Assembly (NCBI RefSeq): GCF_030269925.1
Contig: NC_085117.1
Coordinates: 434,001-498,000, forward strand
Length of the DNA stretch: 64,000 nucleotides
Source of the DNA: Bombyx mori
Taxonomy: Eukaryota > Arthropoda > Insecta > Lepidoptera > Bombycidae
Direction: 5' to 3'
Both the position numbers and the translations under genes were made by a program. Below are positions 49,401 through 55,211 of this stretch, piece by piece (positions within the stretch are counted from its first letter, which is position 1; each line of letters starts with the position of its first letter). The notes beneath the pieces were generated by a model, which was not told the DNA's origin, searched no databases, and saw nothing but the letters and a program-made list of their open reading frames with translations.

Positions 49401-52304
49401 TAAGACTTATATGGTTTTCTCATGGATACCATTATCAGAACTGGACTAAATTGAAATGAGACCACACGGAAAGCGTCAGCTTTCTAATAAAAAAAGAATC
49501 ATCAAAATCGATTCACCTAGTCAAAAGCTATGAGGCAATAAACATAAAATCTTACGTTACGGACGTTTCTTCCCGGTTAGGGTACCCCTCCGCATCGTCC
49601 CATAAGGAACTTCGTTCCAATAAATTCCACTTACCGCCTCACAAAGAAATCTAGACTCGAAGCCTCTTCGATTGCGTGCCGCGCCGAATCCAGGGGTAGA
49701 CCAGCCGTGGGGATCCCGTTCATCTTCATGACAACGTCTCCGACCTTCAAGCTGCACATGTCGGCTGCAGAACCAGGAACCACCTGCGCGTCAAATTATT
49801 TAGAAGTCCCCTCTTATTCAAGGTCAGGTAAAAGCTAGTCAGTCTCTCTATTCTGGACAGAGCCTGTCAAAATCAAGAATACTTAGAAGAGGAACTATTA
49901 CTGGTGGTAGGACCTCTTGTGAGTCCGCACGGGTAGGTACCACCGTCCTGCCTATTTCTGCCGTGAAGCAGTAATGCGTTTCGGCTTGAAGGGTGGGGCA
50001 GCCGTTGTAACTATACTGAGACCTTAGAACTTACATCTCAAGGTGGGTGGCGCATTTACGTTGTAAATGTCTATGGGCTCCAGTAACCACTTAACACCAG
50101 GTGGGCTATGAGCTCGTCCACCCATCTAAACAATAAAAAGAACACGTTCAGAACACGTTCAGTTTTGATGATACCTATACTTAGTGTTTGTATTTTTAGT
50201 GGACCGGAAGACGTAGCGTGGGTAGGCTTCCCATGGCATGGACCGATGACTTATTAAGGTTCGCGGGGATCAGCTGGATGTAAGCAGGACTGATCTCTGT
50301 GGCTAGGCTTGAGGGAGGCCTATCAGTCATCAGCCGCCCCTTTCTCAGCATCCAACATATAGACTACATAATGAAATTACTTTAATGCCAACTTTTATCT
50401 AAATAGATTTAGAAAAGGAAAACTGTTTTATGCGGTATAGATTGCACCATGCAGTGCAGTCCGCCCGCCATACGTTATAATAAGTTTTTTTGACACGATT
50501 GGGGCCACCCCTAAATCTGGCCGCCCTAGGACCAGGCCTACCGGGCCTTAGGGTAAATCCGCCACTGGTGGTACCTACCCGTGCGGACCCACAAGAGGTC
50601 CTACCACCAGTAAAAAGTTGTATTTAGATACCCTAGAACTTGTTTTACACCGTCTACCCTTTTAAATAAGTCTATAAAACAGTGTTAATGTCATAATGGC
50701 TACGCGCCAGCTCTCCCGACAGATGTCAATCGTTGATTTACGATAAGTTTATTTTAAACAGAGATCAATGTCACATTTCACTAGCTCAATTAGAGCGCGC
50801 GTAACTCCGTTTTGGCTGAGTACCACTGGCGGGTCAAAGTTTAACAATAGCTAGCTGACCGTTTTAGTGATTGGTTCAATTGAATTTCGTAATTCACAAC
50901 GGGACAGTCAGTGTAAATAAAAGAAATAATAGTTTAAAAAAACTAACAAAACATAATATGTTTTTGTAGAAAATCCAACTAATAAATAGAAAATAAATTT
51001 TAATGAATTTGAATTAAAAATAGTGTAAGAGAAAATGATTTTATTGTAAAAAAAAAAGCGTGGGGTGCTTGGTATCAGTAGTAATAAATATTTTATGAAC
51101 AGATATGAGTAGAAGGGTTATTTTGATAATATCCTGAAAAGCACCCCACGCTTTTTCTGTTTTTTTAGTTGGATTTTCTATAAAAGCGTATTTTTTTGTT
51201 TTTTTTAAATTATTCTATAATTTACACATTTTTTAGTTGAATTTCAATTTTAACAATTTTTTTTTAAATATTGAACTGTCATCGGTCCTTAATAAGTATG
51301 CCAAATTTCGAGTTAATCCGACGTTTTGAAGCGGGTCAAAATCATGTTCAAAGATTCCGTTACATACATACCTACGTCTGAAGCTAATAAAAGCGTATTA
51401 AACAAACATACATCGTCTAAAGCTAATACAGGTATATTAAAAAGAGGGGAGATGTTAGTGAAATATAATTGACATCTTCGTCTTCTTCGTGTCCTTGCCC
51501 TATATTGGGGAGCAGCATGTTGTTTTTTATTGCTTAAATGTGTAGACGAGCTCACAGCCCACCTGGTGTTAAGTGGTTACTGGAGCCCATACACATCTAC
51601 TACGAAGGGTGGGGCAGCCGTTGTAACTATACTTGAGACCTTAAAACTTATATCTCAAGGTGAGTGCGCATTTACGTTGTAGATGTCTATGGGCTCCAGA
51701 AACTACTTATCACCAGGTGGGCTGTGAGATCGTCCACCAATCTAAGCAATAAAAAATACCCAAAAAATTCAAAGATTCAACTGTACTATATTTAATTGTA
51801 GCGCCATCTAGTTAATGCTGAATTAAAATGTCTATTTTAGTATCATAATACTTTGCTACATACTGATTGAATATCCAAAAATATGACACAGATGGCAGTA
51901 ATCTATCGCATTGACTAAGCAAATTGTTTTATCTAACGGCAGGCAACGATGCGCCCTTGGCATTGCTGATGTCCATGGGCGACGGTAACCACTCACCATC
52001 AGATAGGCCGTATGGTCGTCTGCCTACAGGGTCATAAAAATATATTTATTAAAAAATATCACATTTTTTAATCTTAATTTTAAATAAACGACGACGGTGA
52101 CCGGATATCCGGTTGCCTTATGACCCTCCTTAAATACCACGCTTCATACAGTTTGCGTGGCCATTTTTACAGAGTTCTTTGTGCTAACCCGTTTTCGTTA
52201 TTTATTACCTTAATGACCTCAATAGGAGCATCTTCCGAGGGTCTGCTAATCTCCAGGCCCCAGTCCTCGTGGCCACCTCGTTCTAAGTGTACCACCAGCT
52301 CCAT
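16397..52304 (-). CDS. Giant PDZ-domain protein, probably Zasp (Alp/Enigma)-like, sixteen exons
   Basis: Minus-strand exons: 52304-52209, 49783-49635, 44287-40645, 39531-38686, 38109-37989, 37471-37381, 36038-35828, 33572-33507, 32619-32454, 31238-31047, 29674-29544, 29110-29053, 28375-28188, 27217-27000, 16990-16840 and 16462-16397. All fifteen junctions are GT/AG and phase-compatible, giving about 2,130 residues. Residues 1-82 form a PDZ domain placed at the very N-terminus, as in Zasp and Alp/Enigma proteins that anchor at muscle Z-discs. Then come about 1,500 residues of Glu/Lys/Ser/Thr/Val-rich low complexity, an acidic Pro-rich part (PLPWEQRAVVDASLPP), a helical part with Gln/Glu repeats, and a compact C-terminal block (VVLPGGKRWRGPRDVYNE, AMGINFMKYEKPP). 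From memory the last block resembles insect Zasp66/67 proteins; I could not verify this. No LIM domain is seen. Most introns carry Bm1 copies. Confidence 0.85.
16562..16800 (+). mobile_element. Bm1 SINE, body with altered tail
   Basis: gctaggacgtcttgtgagtc onward; after gactt the last 50 bases diverge. Lies in the last intron of the PDZ gene, antisense. Confidence 0.82.
16840..16990 (-). CDS. PDZ gene, exon 15
   Basis: After aatcttgatcag the exon encodes INFMKYEKPPVSLDHLQH, then SEVYKLIHDEEQTPL and ends DYRE before gtaaga. It completes the block begun in exon 14. The open plus-strand frame over the same bases is an antisense shadow. Confidence 0.82.
17875..18125 (-). mobile_element. LINE-B-like fragment
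   Basis: gcgagcaaaggctcagccag and tctactaccggatcggaatcg recall LINE-B on the minus strand and match 48110-48290. Confidence 0.5.
18171..18436. mobile_element. TTAA-flanked MITE, copy 2, both ends present
   Basis: Inverted ends of about 50 bp share gtaggtcaccggtgcccta and cgcggcgcactgaagta. TTAA stands on the left (18167-18170); the right flank is cgac, so one duplication copy has decayed or the end is mis-set. Length 266. Confidence 0.85.
19077..19371 (+). mobile_element. TA-flanked MITE, copy 1 of 4
   Basis: Inner landmarks caattaagatggcgccacag, tagcaagtggaagga, tcacatcattcccactt and tatacaagatggcgctcct. The outer terminal repeats are worn in this copy. Confidence 0.8.
19413..19515 (+). 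mobile_element. LINE-A tail
   Basis: gcattgctgaagtccatggg to gcctacaaaggcaataaaaaa. Confidence 0.75.
19875..20293 (+). mobile_element. Bm1 SINE, near full length
   Basis: Head from cgtccggtgcattcgtg with box B gttcgaatccc; long A-run at the end. Possibly a young copy. Confidence 0.92.
21382..21630 (-). mobile_element. Possible old RT C-terminal fragment
   Basis: The frame with FLSVCYGFYEGKWSEELL, PSTLYQSIRNHNAF aligns loosely with LINE-A LCILYRMFHGDCSEELF. Weak; may be chance. Confidence 0.3.
22945..23155 (+). mobile_element. RTE-like LINE fragment
   Basis: gtgactaggagatgtgtgg to cctagtgggataaggcgg, parallel to 7430-7620 with breaks. Confidence 0.6.
24008..24390 (+). repeat. Unnamed repeat F, copy 1
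   Basis: gcgcaagatatttgtcagatg and ctaccgagcaatatcacccg match 31866-32035. The 24180-24390 part ends gagaataaagaatatcttt, like a processed transcript end. Confidence 0.55.
24674..25065 (+). mobile_element. TA-flanked MITE, copy 2 of 4, with extra interior
   Basis: Perfect outer ends atggaggatag / ctatcctccat. About 100 bases of A/T-rich sequence (from atgattagagtag) replace the short centre of other copies. Confidence 0.85.
25493..25727 (+). mobile_element. Bm1 SINE, body
   Basis: ctggtggtaggacctcttct to cttagcaataaataaataaa. Confidence 0.88.
26015..26516. mobile_element. Foldback element bounded by TTAA
   Basis: TTAA (26011-26014) and TTAA (26517-26520) bound inverted arms of about 115-130 bp starting gctattgcatagctt. 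Arms share gccgcgaccgaatc, cgtaacgaaaataaaa (one base differs), ctaccatgtagctc. The left arm has an extra 12-13 bases (tatcgcgggcttt). The centre is about 240 bases. Confidence 0.85.
26600..26915 (-). repeat. Unnamed repeat E, copy 2 of 4
   Basis: Reverse orientation: cgcttcgttacgcgttacgg, tggcgtctctttctctcac, then gactcctaactatctat and the A/T-rich part. It abuts PDZ exon 14 on its 3' side. Confidence 0.75.
27000..27217 (-). CDS. PDZ gene, exon 14, conserved C-terminal block
   Basis: 72 codons plus two bases, from acgtag to gtatgg. It encodes KPKPKFGPLNPEDRPVVL, then PGGKRWRGPRDVYNERAIEE and a helix ending IRGKAMG. The base composition is much richer in G and C than the flanks. The frame joins the far exon at 16990 across a 10-kb intron. 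Confidence 0.82.
27789..28029 (+). mobile_element. Bm1 SINE, body
   Basis: Abuts an opposite-strand Bm1 fragment, the two 3' tails facing each other. Confidence 0.9.
28030..28137 (-). mobile_element. Bm1 SINE, 3' fragment
   Basis: taggtgaaggagctcgcagc to agacatgagttgtaag, ending 50 bases before PDZ exon 13. Confidence 0.75.
28860..29025 (-). mobile_element. Second tRNA-derived SINE
   Basis: On the minus strand gactcggtagggcgatagtc (box A-like) is followed 31 bases on by gggttcgattcccag (box B). It is not Bm1. Body length and family not determined. Confidence 0.55.
29785..30190 (+). mobile_element. Bm1 SINE, full length
   Basis: gtcgtcgtgacctaaaggat to aaacaataaaaaaaaaa; the head has lost about 20 bases around box B. 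Confidence 0.9.
30654..30687. repeat. 34-bp near-perfect palindrome
   Basis: GGTCCTGTAATCATCA, a CT centre, and the exact complement. A 16-bp stem with a two-base centre inside the intron after PDZ exon 10. Confidence 0.9.
30712..30962 (+). repeat. Unnamed repeat I, copy 1
   Basis: cttttgaagtcggttaaaaa, ttttggtaccttaaataact and tattccacgcggacgaag; matches 53865-54100 inverted. Common moth repeat type. Confidence 0.65.
31440..31737 (+). mobile_element. LINE-A 3' end
   Basis: Frame with LFEMIPSSRLYHRPVHHRSR and VHPYYPELL, then gcggcttggctctaaccc and ttcaggcgcaataaaaaa. Directly upstream (minus side) of PDZ exon 10. Confidence 0.75.
31866..32035 (+). repeat. Unnamed repeat F, copy 2
   Basis: acgcaagatatttgacagatg to tcgatggaaaatctttc in the same order as 24008-24160. 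Confidence 0.55.
32130..32415 (+). mobile_element. RTE-like LINE RT fragment
   Basis: Frame VTEKLKSARLGWYGHAMRRN, GFRGRGRPKRKWMNCVKDM; ends ccaggtgactggaagaaagg. Confidence 0.72.
33141..33200 (-). mobile_element. LINE-A tail fragment
   Basis: ctctttgtaggcagacgagc then a jump to aagccgctgcctgctgc; internal deletion. Confidence 0.55.
33251..33428. mobile_element. Small palindromic MITE, complete
   Basis: Arms of about 70 bp (gtgtgcttagtgcgagttt ... with gtatggagttggaac; and the inverse ending ctcgcactaagcacac) flank the core gtttgccgctaggggcgct. Half-copies at 1240 and 11582. Confidence 0.8.
33690..33970 (+). mobile_element. Bm1 SINE, old copy
   Basis: cacaataatcataatttgcg to ccagataagccgtgagatt, many changes, no A-run. 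Confidence 0.78.
34060..34240 (-). mobile_element. LINE-A fragment
   Basis: gtttgaagaaagtcatgcaat and gcattcaggaaacagcgtcc parallel the 10490-10560 segment. Confidence 0.5.
34315..34985 (+). mobile_element. LINE-B tail split by another LINE
   Basis: gtagattcagcaaaacactg and gctcttgctagggccagttt on the left resume at 34861 (gggccagttttagcaaatcc to agcgaagacgtaggcaaag). Confidence 0.7.
34446..34860 (+). mobile_element. Retroposed LINE 3' end with 13-bp TSD
   Basis: A 415-bp insert starting aatcgagtgccgggtgcg and ending ccatcgaaaaaaa, flanked by gggccagttttag at 34433-34445 and 34861-34873. It holds part of a coding frame (RRFRGVVELDRVESIVL) and a pyrimidine-rich 3' part. Confidence 0.88.
35372..35550 (+). 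mobile_element. Bm1 SINE, decayed
   Basis: gtaggtaacacaaccctgcc to ccgtgagcaataaaaaaaa. Confidence 0.75.
36085..36290 (-). mobile_element. LINE-A 3' end
   Basis: T-run, attgcccttgtaggcagac to ggggagctcattccatagc; close to the consensus, so probably young. It sits 47 bases before PDZ exon 7. Confidence 0.85.
36871..37095 (-). mobile_element. Bm1 SINE, body with internal deletion
   Basis: After gttaagtggtt the copy jumps to aaatgcgccacc, losing about 30 bases. Confidence 0.88.
37508..37906 (+). mobile_element. Bm1 SINE, near full length
   Basis: gtcgtcgtggcctaaaagat to aagcaataaaaaaaaac with a 30-base loss around 37638. Between PDZ exons 5 and 6. Confidence 0.9.
38185..38335 (-). mobile_element. 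LINE-B fragment
   Basis: gggtaggtgagctcacggg, ctgagagaatttgctg and gactcagtgggctgtgtc. Confidence 0.65.
38686..39531 (-). CDS. PDZ gene, exon 4, low-complexity continuation
   Basis: 282 codons between cgtacag and gtgaat, phase 0 at both ends. It opens with a helical segment (DEIREIERKSSLLASA), continues with Asn/Glu/Val/Lys-rich sequence like the exon before it, and closes with a Pro-rich phrase (RTTPAPPDIE) close to GTTPVPPDPE near the end of exon 3, suggesting that the two exons arose by internal duplication. Confidence 0.85.
39785..39914 (+). mobile_element. Bm1 SINE, internally deleted
   Basis: Jumps from cagtaatgcgttt to gacttaacaccagatggg; only the two ends of the body remain. Confidence 0.82.
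39915..40055 (+). mobile_element. RTE-like LINE 3' fragment
   Basis: ggcgtaaaagacgacatgtg to gaccccaagtgactgggag, parallel to 32290-32400. Confidence 0.6.
40221..40495 (-). mobile_element. TA-flanked MITE, copy 3 of 4
   Basis: tggaaggtggaggtaagg to cgctccttacttcca with TA on each side (40219-40220, 40496-40497). In the intron just before PDZ exon 4. Confidence 0.85.
40645..44287 (-). CDS. PDZ gene, 3.6-kb charged low-complexity exon
   Basis: The exon encodes 1,214 uninterrupted codons. It starts GLYDPVLDDQEPLLESPPP and has a Pro-rich section, then very long stretches of Glu, Lys, Val, Thr and Ser with heptad-like patterns (for example EKIEKTALLVVDETIEQAV), and repeated short phrases such as VVEQEAIEIAEVE and VVEQQALSITEVD. 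It ends with a Pro-rich segment (PPLPSPPWSKPTSP) before gtatta. Many plus-strand ORFs here are antisense shadows of the biased codons. One hydrophobic segment near residues 443-488 breaks the pattern. Confidence 0.9.
44472..44715 (-). mobile_element. LINE-B 3' end
   Basis: cctaagctgatagccttgag to gtcgcaagcgacgggttcg; 185 bases upstream of PDZ exon 3 on the gene strand. Confidence 0.75.
44778..44832 (-). mobile_element. Bm1 SINE fragment
   Basis: gcattagtgcttcacggcag to cctatcaccagtaaaa. Confidence 0.6.
45345..45560 (-). mobile_element. LINE RT C-terminus (QQWT type)
   Basis: The minus frame MNGCWGRRAFEWRPRTGRRG ends with AAQDRSWWRALGDSYVQQWT and a stop. This phrase closes many moth LINE reverse transcriptases. 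Confidence 0.75.
45725..45818 (+). mobile_element. LINE-B extreme 3' end
   Basis: tcaggtttgagccccgtgag to cagcttaggtaggaaaaaaa, intact tail only. Confidence 0.8.
45820..47190. other. Intron 2 of the PDZ gene, unique-looking part
   Basis: A/T-rich sequence without recognisable gene or repeat. Confidence 0.5.
47191..47635 (-). mobile_element. Bm1 SINE, full length
   Basis: attattttattgcttagatg to cctttaggccacggcgactt. Confidence 0.93.
47698..47955 (-). repeat. Unnamed repeat E, copy 3 of 4
   Basis: Reverse orientation, starting cgcttcgttacgtgacgcg and ending tagattagtttaagttat; lies directly beside a full-length Bm1 at 47191-47635. Confidence 0.75.
48110..48290 (-). mobile_element. LINE-B-like fragment
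   Basis: gcgagcaaaggctcagccag and gagaagacccggcgagaaac; partner of 17875-18125. Confidence 0.55.
49135..49280 (+). mobile_element. RTE-like LINE 3' fragment
   Basis: gtgtaaatgacggtatcag to cacctagtgggataaggtg. Confidence 0.6.
49370..49525 (+). repeat. Unnamed repeat J, copy 1
   Basis: tggttttctcatggatacca, gagaccacacggaaagcgtc and catcaaaatcgattcacct; found inverted at 59380-59570. Confidence 0.65.
49635..49783 (-). CDS. PDZ gene, second half of the PDZ domain
   Basis: After gacgcgcag the exon encodes VVPGSAADMCSLKVGDVV, then MKMNG and the helix SARHAIEEASS, ending FFVRR across the junction. This is the classic PDZ order: G-S-A-A loop, LKVGD strand, MN-G turn, second helix and last strand. 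The donor is gtaagt in phase 2. Confidence 0.9.
49899..50140 (+). mobile_element. Bm1 SINE, body
   Basis: Close to consensus; in PDZ intron 1, 116 bases upstream of exon 2. Confidence 0.92.
50190..50330 (+). mobile_element. LINE RT fragment (QQWT type)
   Basis: ggcatggaccgatgacttat, ggatgtaagcaggactgatc parallels 45345-45560 on the opposite strand. Confidence 0.5.
50566..50612 (-). mobile_element. Bm1 SINE fragment
   Basis: ggtggtacctacccgtgcgg to cctaccaccagtaa; only 47 bases. Confidence 0.7.
50967..51180. repeat. Two nested inverted repeats
   Basis: Outer 16-bp arms tagaaaatccaactaa / its complement (50967-50982, 51165-51180) enclose inner 18-bp arms aaaaagcgtggggtgctt / complement (51053-51070, 51139-51156). 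Both pairs are perfect. Confidence 0.9.
51523..51757. mobile_element. Bm1 SINE, head-to-head inverted pair
   Basis: 51523-51603 is a minus 3' fragment (ttttttattgcttaaatg to acacatctac), fused directly to a plus 3' fragment (gaagggtggggcagccg to aagcaataaaaaa). Confidence 0.88.
51935..52040 (+). mobile_element. LINE-A tail
   Basis: ggcattgctgatgtccatgg to gcctacagggtcataaaaa. Confidence 0.75.
52209..52304 (-). CDS. PDZ gene, first coding exon
   Basis: The exon encodes 32 residues from ATG and includes the carboxylate-binding loop region DWGLEIS. The ATG follows an AG directly (attttag then ATG), so the exon has an acceptor right at its start codon; a 5' UTR exon must lie upstream, or translation begins earlier and this Met is internal. 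The donor is AAG before gtaata. Confidence 0.8.
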
Positions 52305-52349
52305 CTAAAATAGTAATGGTCAATTAACTTACGCTTCAGTTTAAACCTT

Positions 52350-52712
52350 TGAAGTCGTCGTGGCCTAAAGAATAAGACGTCCAGTGCATTCGTGTTGAGC
52401 GATGCACCGGTGTTCGAATCACGCAGGCGGGTACCAATTTTTTTAGTGAATTACGTACTCAACAAATGTTCACGATTGACTTCCACGGTGAAGGAATAAC
52501 ATAGTGTAATAAAAATCAAACCCGCAAAATTATAATTTGCGTAATTACTGGCGGTAGGACCTCTTGTGAGTCCGCGCGGGCGGGGCAGACGTTGTACCAT
52601 AAAAATTAAAACTTAAAACTCATGTTTCAAGGTCTTTGATATCTATGAGCTCCGGTAACCACTTAACACCAGGTGGGCCGTGAACTCGTCCACTGACCTA
52701 ACCAATGACTAA
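52350..52712 (+). mobile_element. Bm1 SINE with internal deletion
   Basis: Full head (gtcgtcgtggcctaaagaat), then a jump at 52580 from cgcgcggg to cggggcag. Its start is 46 bases upstream of the first PDZ coding exon on the gene strand. Confidence 0.87.
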
Positions 52713-53004
52713 CAAATGCGTTTGTTATCTTACAAAGGATGTAAAAGCCTTCAAAAAAGCCGTGAGATTTCGACTTGAAGACTAAAAATGGACTCCAATA
52801 ACCTTATAACAAATATATTTTCGTTCAACCCTTAATCTAATCAACAAAAAGAGGATGCAAATTGCTCAGTCTTAACCCCTTGTAAGCCCCTTGTAACATT
52901 TCTGTAACAATCTATAAAAAATCCAAAAATAATATTCACACAGGCCAAACTAATTTCCTTTTAAGCCCATTGTTACTTCACTGTCACATTCTGAAAAACG
53001 TGCT

Positions 53005-53430
53005 TCATCTAGATATTAATAGGTGAAGCAAATACTTTGTACCCATTTTTAGGAAAATTGCGCGGACGGAGGAGTATGAAATTTCCCACACTCATGTAGA
53101 ATATAGAGAAGATAGAGAAGAAGTGCAGAACGCTAATTTTTTTTTTAATTACTCATTAAAAATACAATAAATCAAGAAAAAAAAATTACACACACTAAGA
53201 TAGTACTTGACTGATACTGAGATAGTATTTGACACAACACATGTATATTTAGACTCCTTTTATTGTCAAACTTTGCCTAATTAAGCAAAATTTAAAGATT
53301 TAAAAGTTTGGGATTGAAATTGAGAATGTATAGTTTTGGCGTAATCTGTGATTAAAGAACTATAATAATCTTTGACAATAGAACCATAATAATGTTCAAA
53401 ATAATTACAATTAATTATAGTCGTATTTCG
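53005..53430 (+). repeat. Unnamed repeat K, copy 1
   Basis: gaagcaaatactttgtaccc, gaaaattgcgcggacggagg and ccacactcatgtagaatat; matches 58695-59121. Confidence 0.7.
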
Positions 53431-53449
53431 GTTACTGGGTGACCAACAT

Positions 53450-53640
53450 TCAAAATTAACATTATTATTTATTGTCATTATTATTAAGGAGTCCAACGCT
53501 CATATAAATATTAGCCTATCCATTAAGTACATGTGTTTTCTACATGGATACCAAGTTTCAAGTCAATCGGATGCATGGTTTAGTTGTTGTAACGGAACAT
53601 CCGTAAAAACTATTCTAGATTTATATATTAGTATAGATTA
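53450..53640 (+). repeat. Unnamed repeat shared with 1719-1945
   Basis: Same phrase order as the copy in the mannosidase intron; continues directly from repeat K. Confidence 0.65.
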
Positions 53641-53864
53641 GTCCTTAAACGTAATTTATTTTAGAATTTATGATCATGGAGTTCTTATTCTCGCTTCGGT
53701 TTCCTCAATACTGAGGGTCGTGACCACCTCAAGGCAACAAGGGTTTAATCTGGATCATTTTACGCCATTTGCTCTTATCTGCCGCCTAGTATAATTATGT
53801 AGATCATGGGTTACAAGGGGTTAATTAGGGTTAACGTCAATATCATCTACTAGCTTTTGTCCGC

Positions 53865-54165
53865 GTCGTCGTCCACATGGAATAGTTACTTCGGCATAAC
53901 GCTAAATTTTACCCGCCTCTTCATTAACGTAGAAAGAGAAAAATTTTTTTGATTAATAGAATGTTAAGGAGCTATTTAAGGTACCAAAATCACGCTTTTT
54001 AACCGACTTCAAAAGAGGAAGTTATCAATTCAACCATATATTTTTTATCTCGAGAATGCTTGGACCGATTCTATAATTATTTTTTTCTTTTTTTTGTTGA
54101 CCAGTGGTTCCTGAGATTAGCGCGTTCAAACAAACAAACTCTTCAGCTTATTAAGTATAGATTAC
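53865..54165 (-). repeat. Unnamed repeat I, copy 2
   Basis: Inverse of 30712-30962 (accgacttcaaaagaggaag, tttaaggtaccaaaatcacg); continues to ctgagattagcgcgttcaaa. Confidence 0.65.
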
Positions 54166-54416
54166 ACGCACGCAAAATTGCACTTACCGTAATTAAATGT
54201 GTATAGATAGATCTCTATCCGAACGGAGCACCGGTTAGTCCGCCAGTCAAATTTTAACTGAGACTTTTGGCTTGAACCGATTTGACCCCATTCGAGATTT
54301 CAGCACGACTTCGGCAGCTCAAAGAATCCGGTCATTGCAAGAGTGCGAAACGCCGTATAGCTTGTCATGAATAATGCTTTCGTATCAATAAATAAACAGC
54401 TGGAAACAAATCTGTT

Positions 54417-54668
54417 ACTGGTGGTAGGACCTCTTGTGAGTCCGCGCGGGTAGGTACCACCACCCCGCCTATTTCTGCCGTGAAGCAGTAAGTAATACGT
54501 TTCGGTTCGAAGGGTGGGGCAGCCGTTGTAACTACATTTGAGACTTCAGAACTTATATCTCAAGGTGGATGGCAAATTGACGTCGTAGATTTCTATGGGC
54601 TCCAGTAGCCACTTAACACCAGGTGGGCTGTGAGCTCGTCCACCCATCTAAGCAATAAAAAAAAAAGA
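54417..54668 (+). mobile_element. Bm1 SINE, body
   Basis: actggtggtaggacctctt to aagcaataaaaaaaaaag. Confidence 0.92.
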
Positions 54669-54743
54669 ATGAAAAACAGTCGACGTCGCCTTAAACACGT
54701 TATTACGGATCCTCCCAATCCACTAGGGGTGTTTTTAGGTACC

Positions 54744-55010
54744 TCAAGCACCGGTCACTGTTCTCGTCGAACCCGTCGCTTGCGACGAAGGGCTCGGCGA
54801 GTAAATTAACCCACGGACACAGCCCACTCAGTTCTTGCCGGATCTTCTTAGTGGGTCACGCTTCCGATCGGGTGGTAGATTCTGCGAAGCACGGGTCTTG
54901 CTAAGGTTTAGTGTTAGCAAAGTTCTCAAGTTTGAGCCCCGTGGGCTCACCTACTTGCTCGGTTACGCTGACATAGCCTCTCAAGGCTACCAGTTTAGTC
55001 AGAAAAAAAA
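54744..55010 (+). mobile_element. LINE-B 3' end
   Basis: ttctcgtcgaacccgtcgct to ccagtttagtcagaaaaaaaa; 200 bases upstream of the secreted-protein start codon. Confidence 0.75.
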
Positions 55011-55211
55011 TCTAATTACTCTAACGCTTATCAATTGCATGTCGGTGACGCGAATCCATAAGTTTTTGCCGCTACCAAAAACTACGCAATGCGACTAAAG
55101 AACTTTTCACTTGAAACAAAAAAATATGTTTTTTGTCACACAAAAACAAACTTAATACCATCTAGTTTCGTTCGGCATATCTAGACGGCCGCGACGATAC
55201 GTTGAGACGAA

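Larger units (their letters stand above)
52305..55211. promoter_or_regulatory. Interval between divergent genes
   Basis: The PDZ gene (minus) and the secreted-protein gene (plus) start on opposite sides. Repeats take most of it; 55100-55211 is unique and should hold the proximal promoter of the secreted-protein gene. No TATA box seen. Confidence 0.4.

Noticed and set aside
49557..49757. 66-codon minus ORF over the PDZ exon
   Set aside because: It is out of frame with the PDZ translation and crosses the donor.
53281..53496. 71-codon minus ORF
   Set aside because: Falls in repeat K and the repeat shared with 1719-1945; Asn/Ile-rich composition is that of A/T-rich noncoding DNA.
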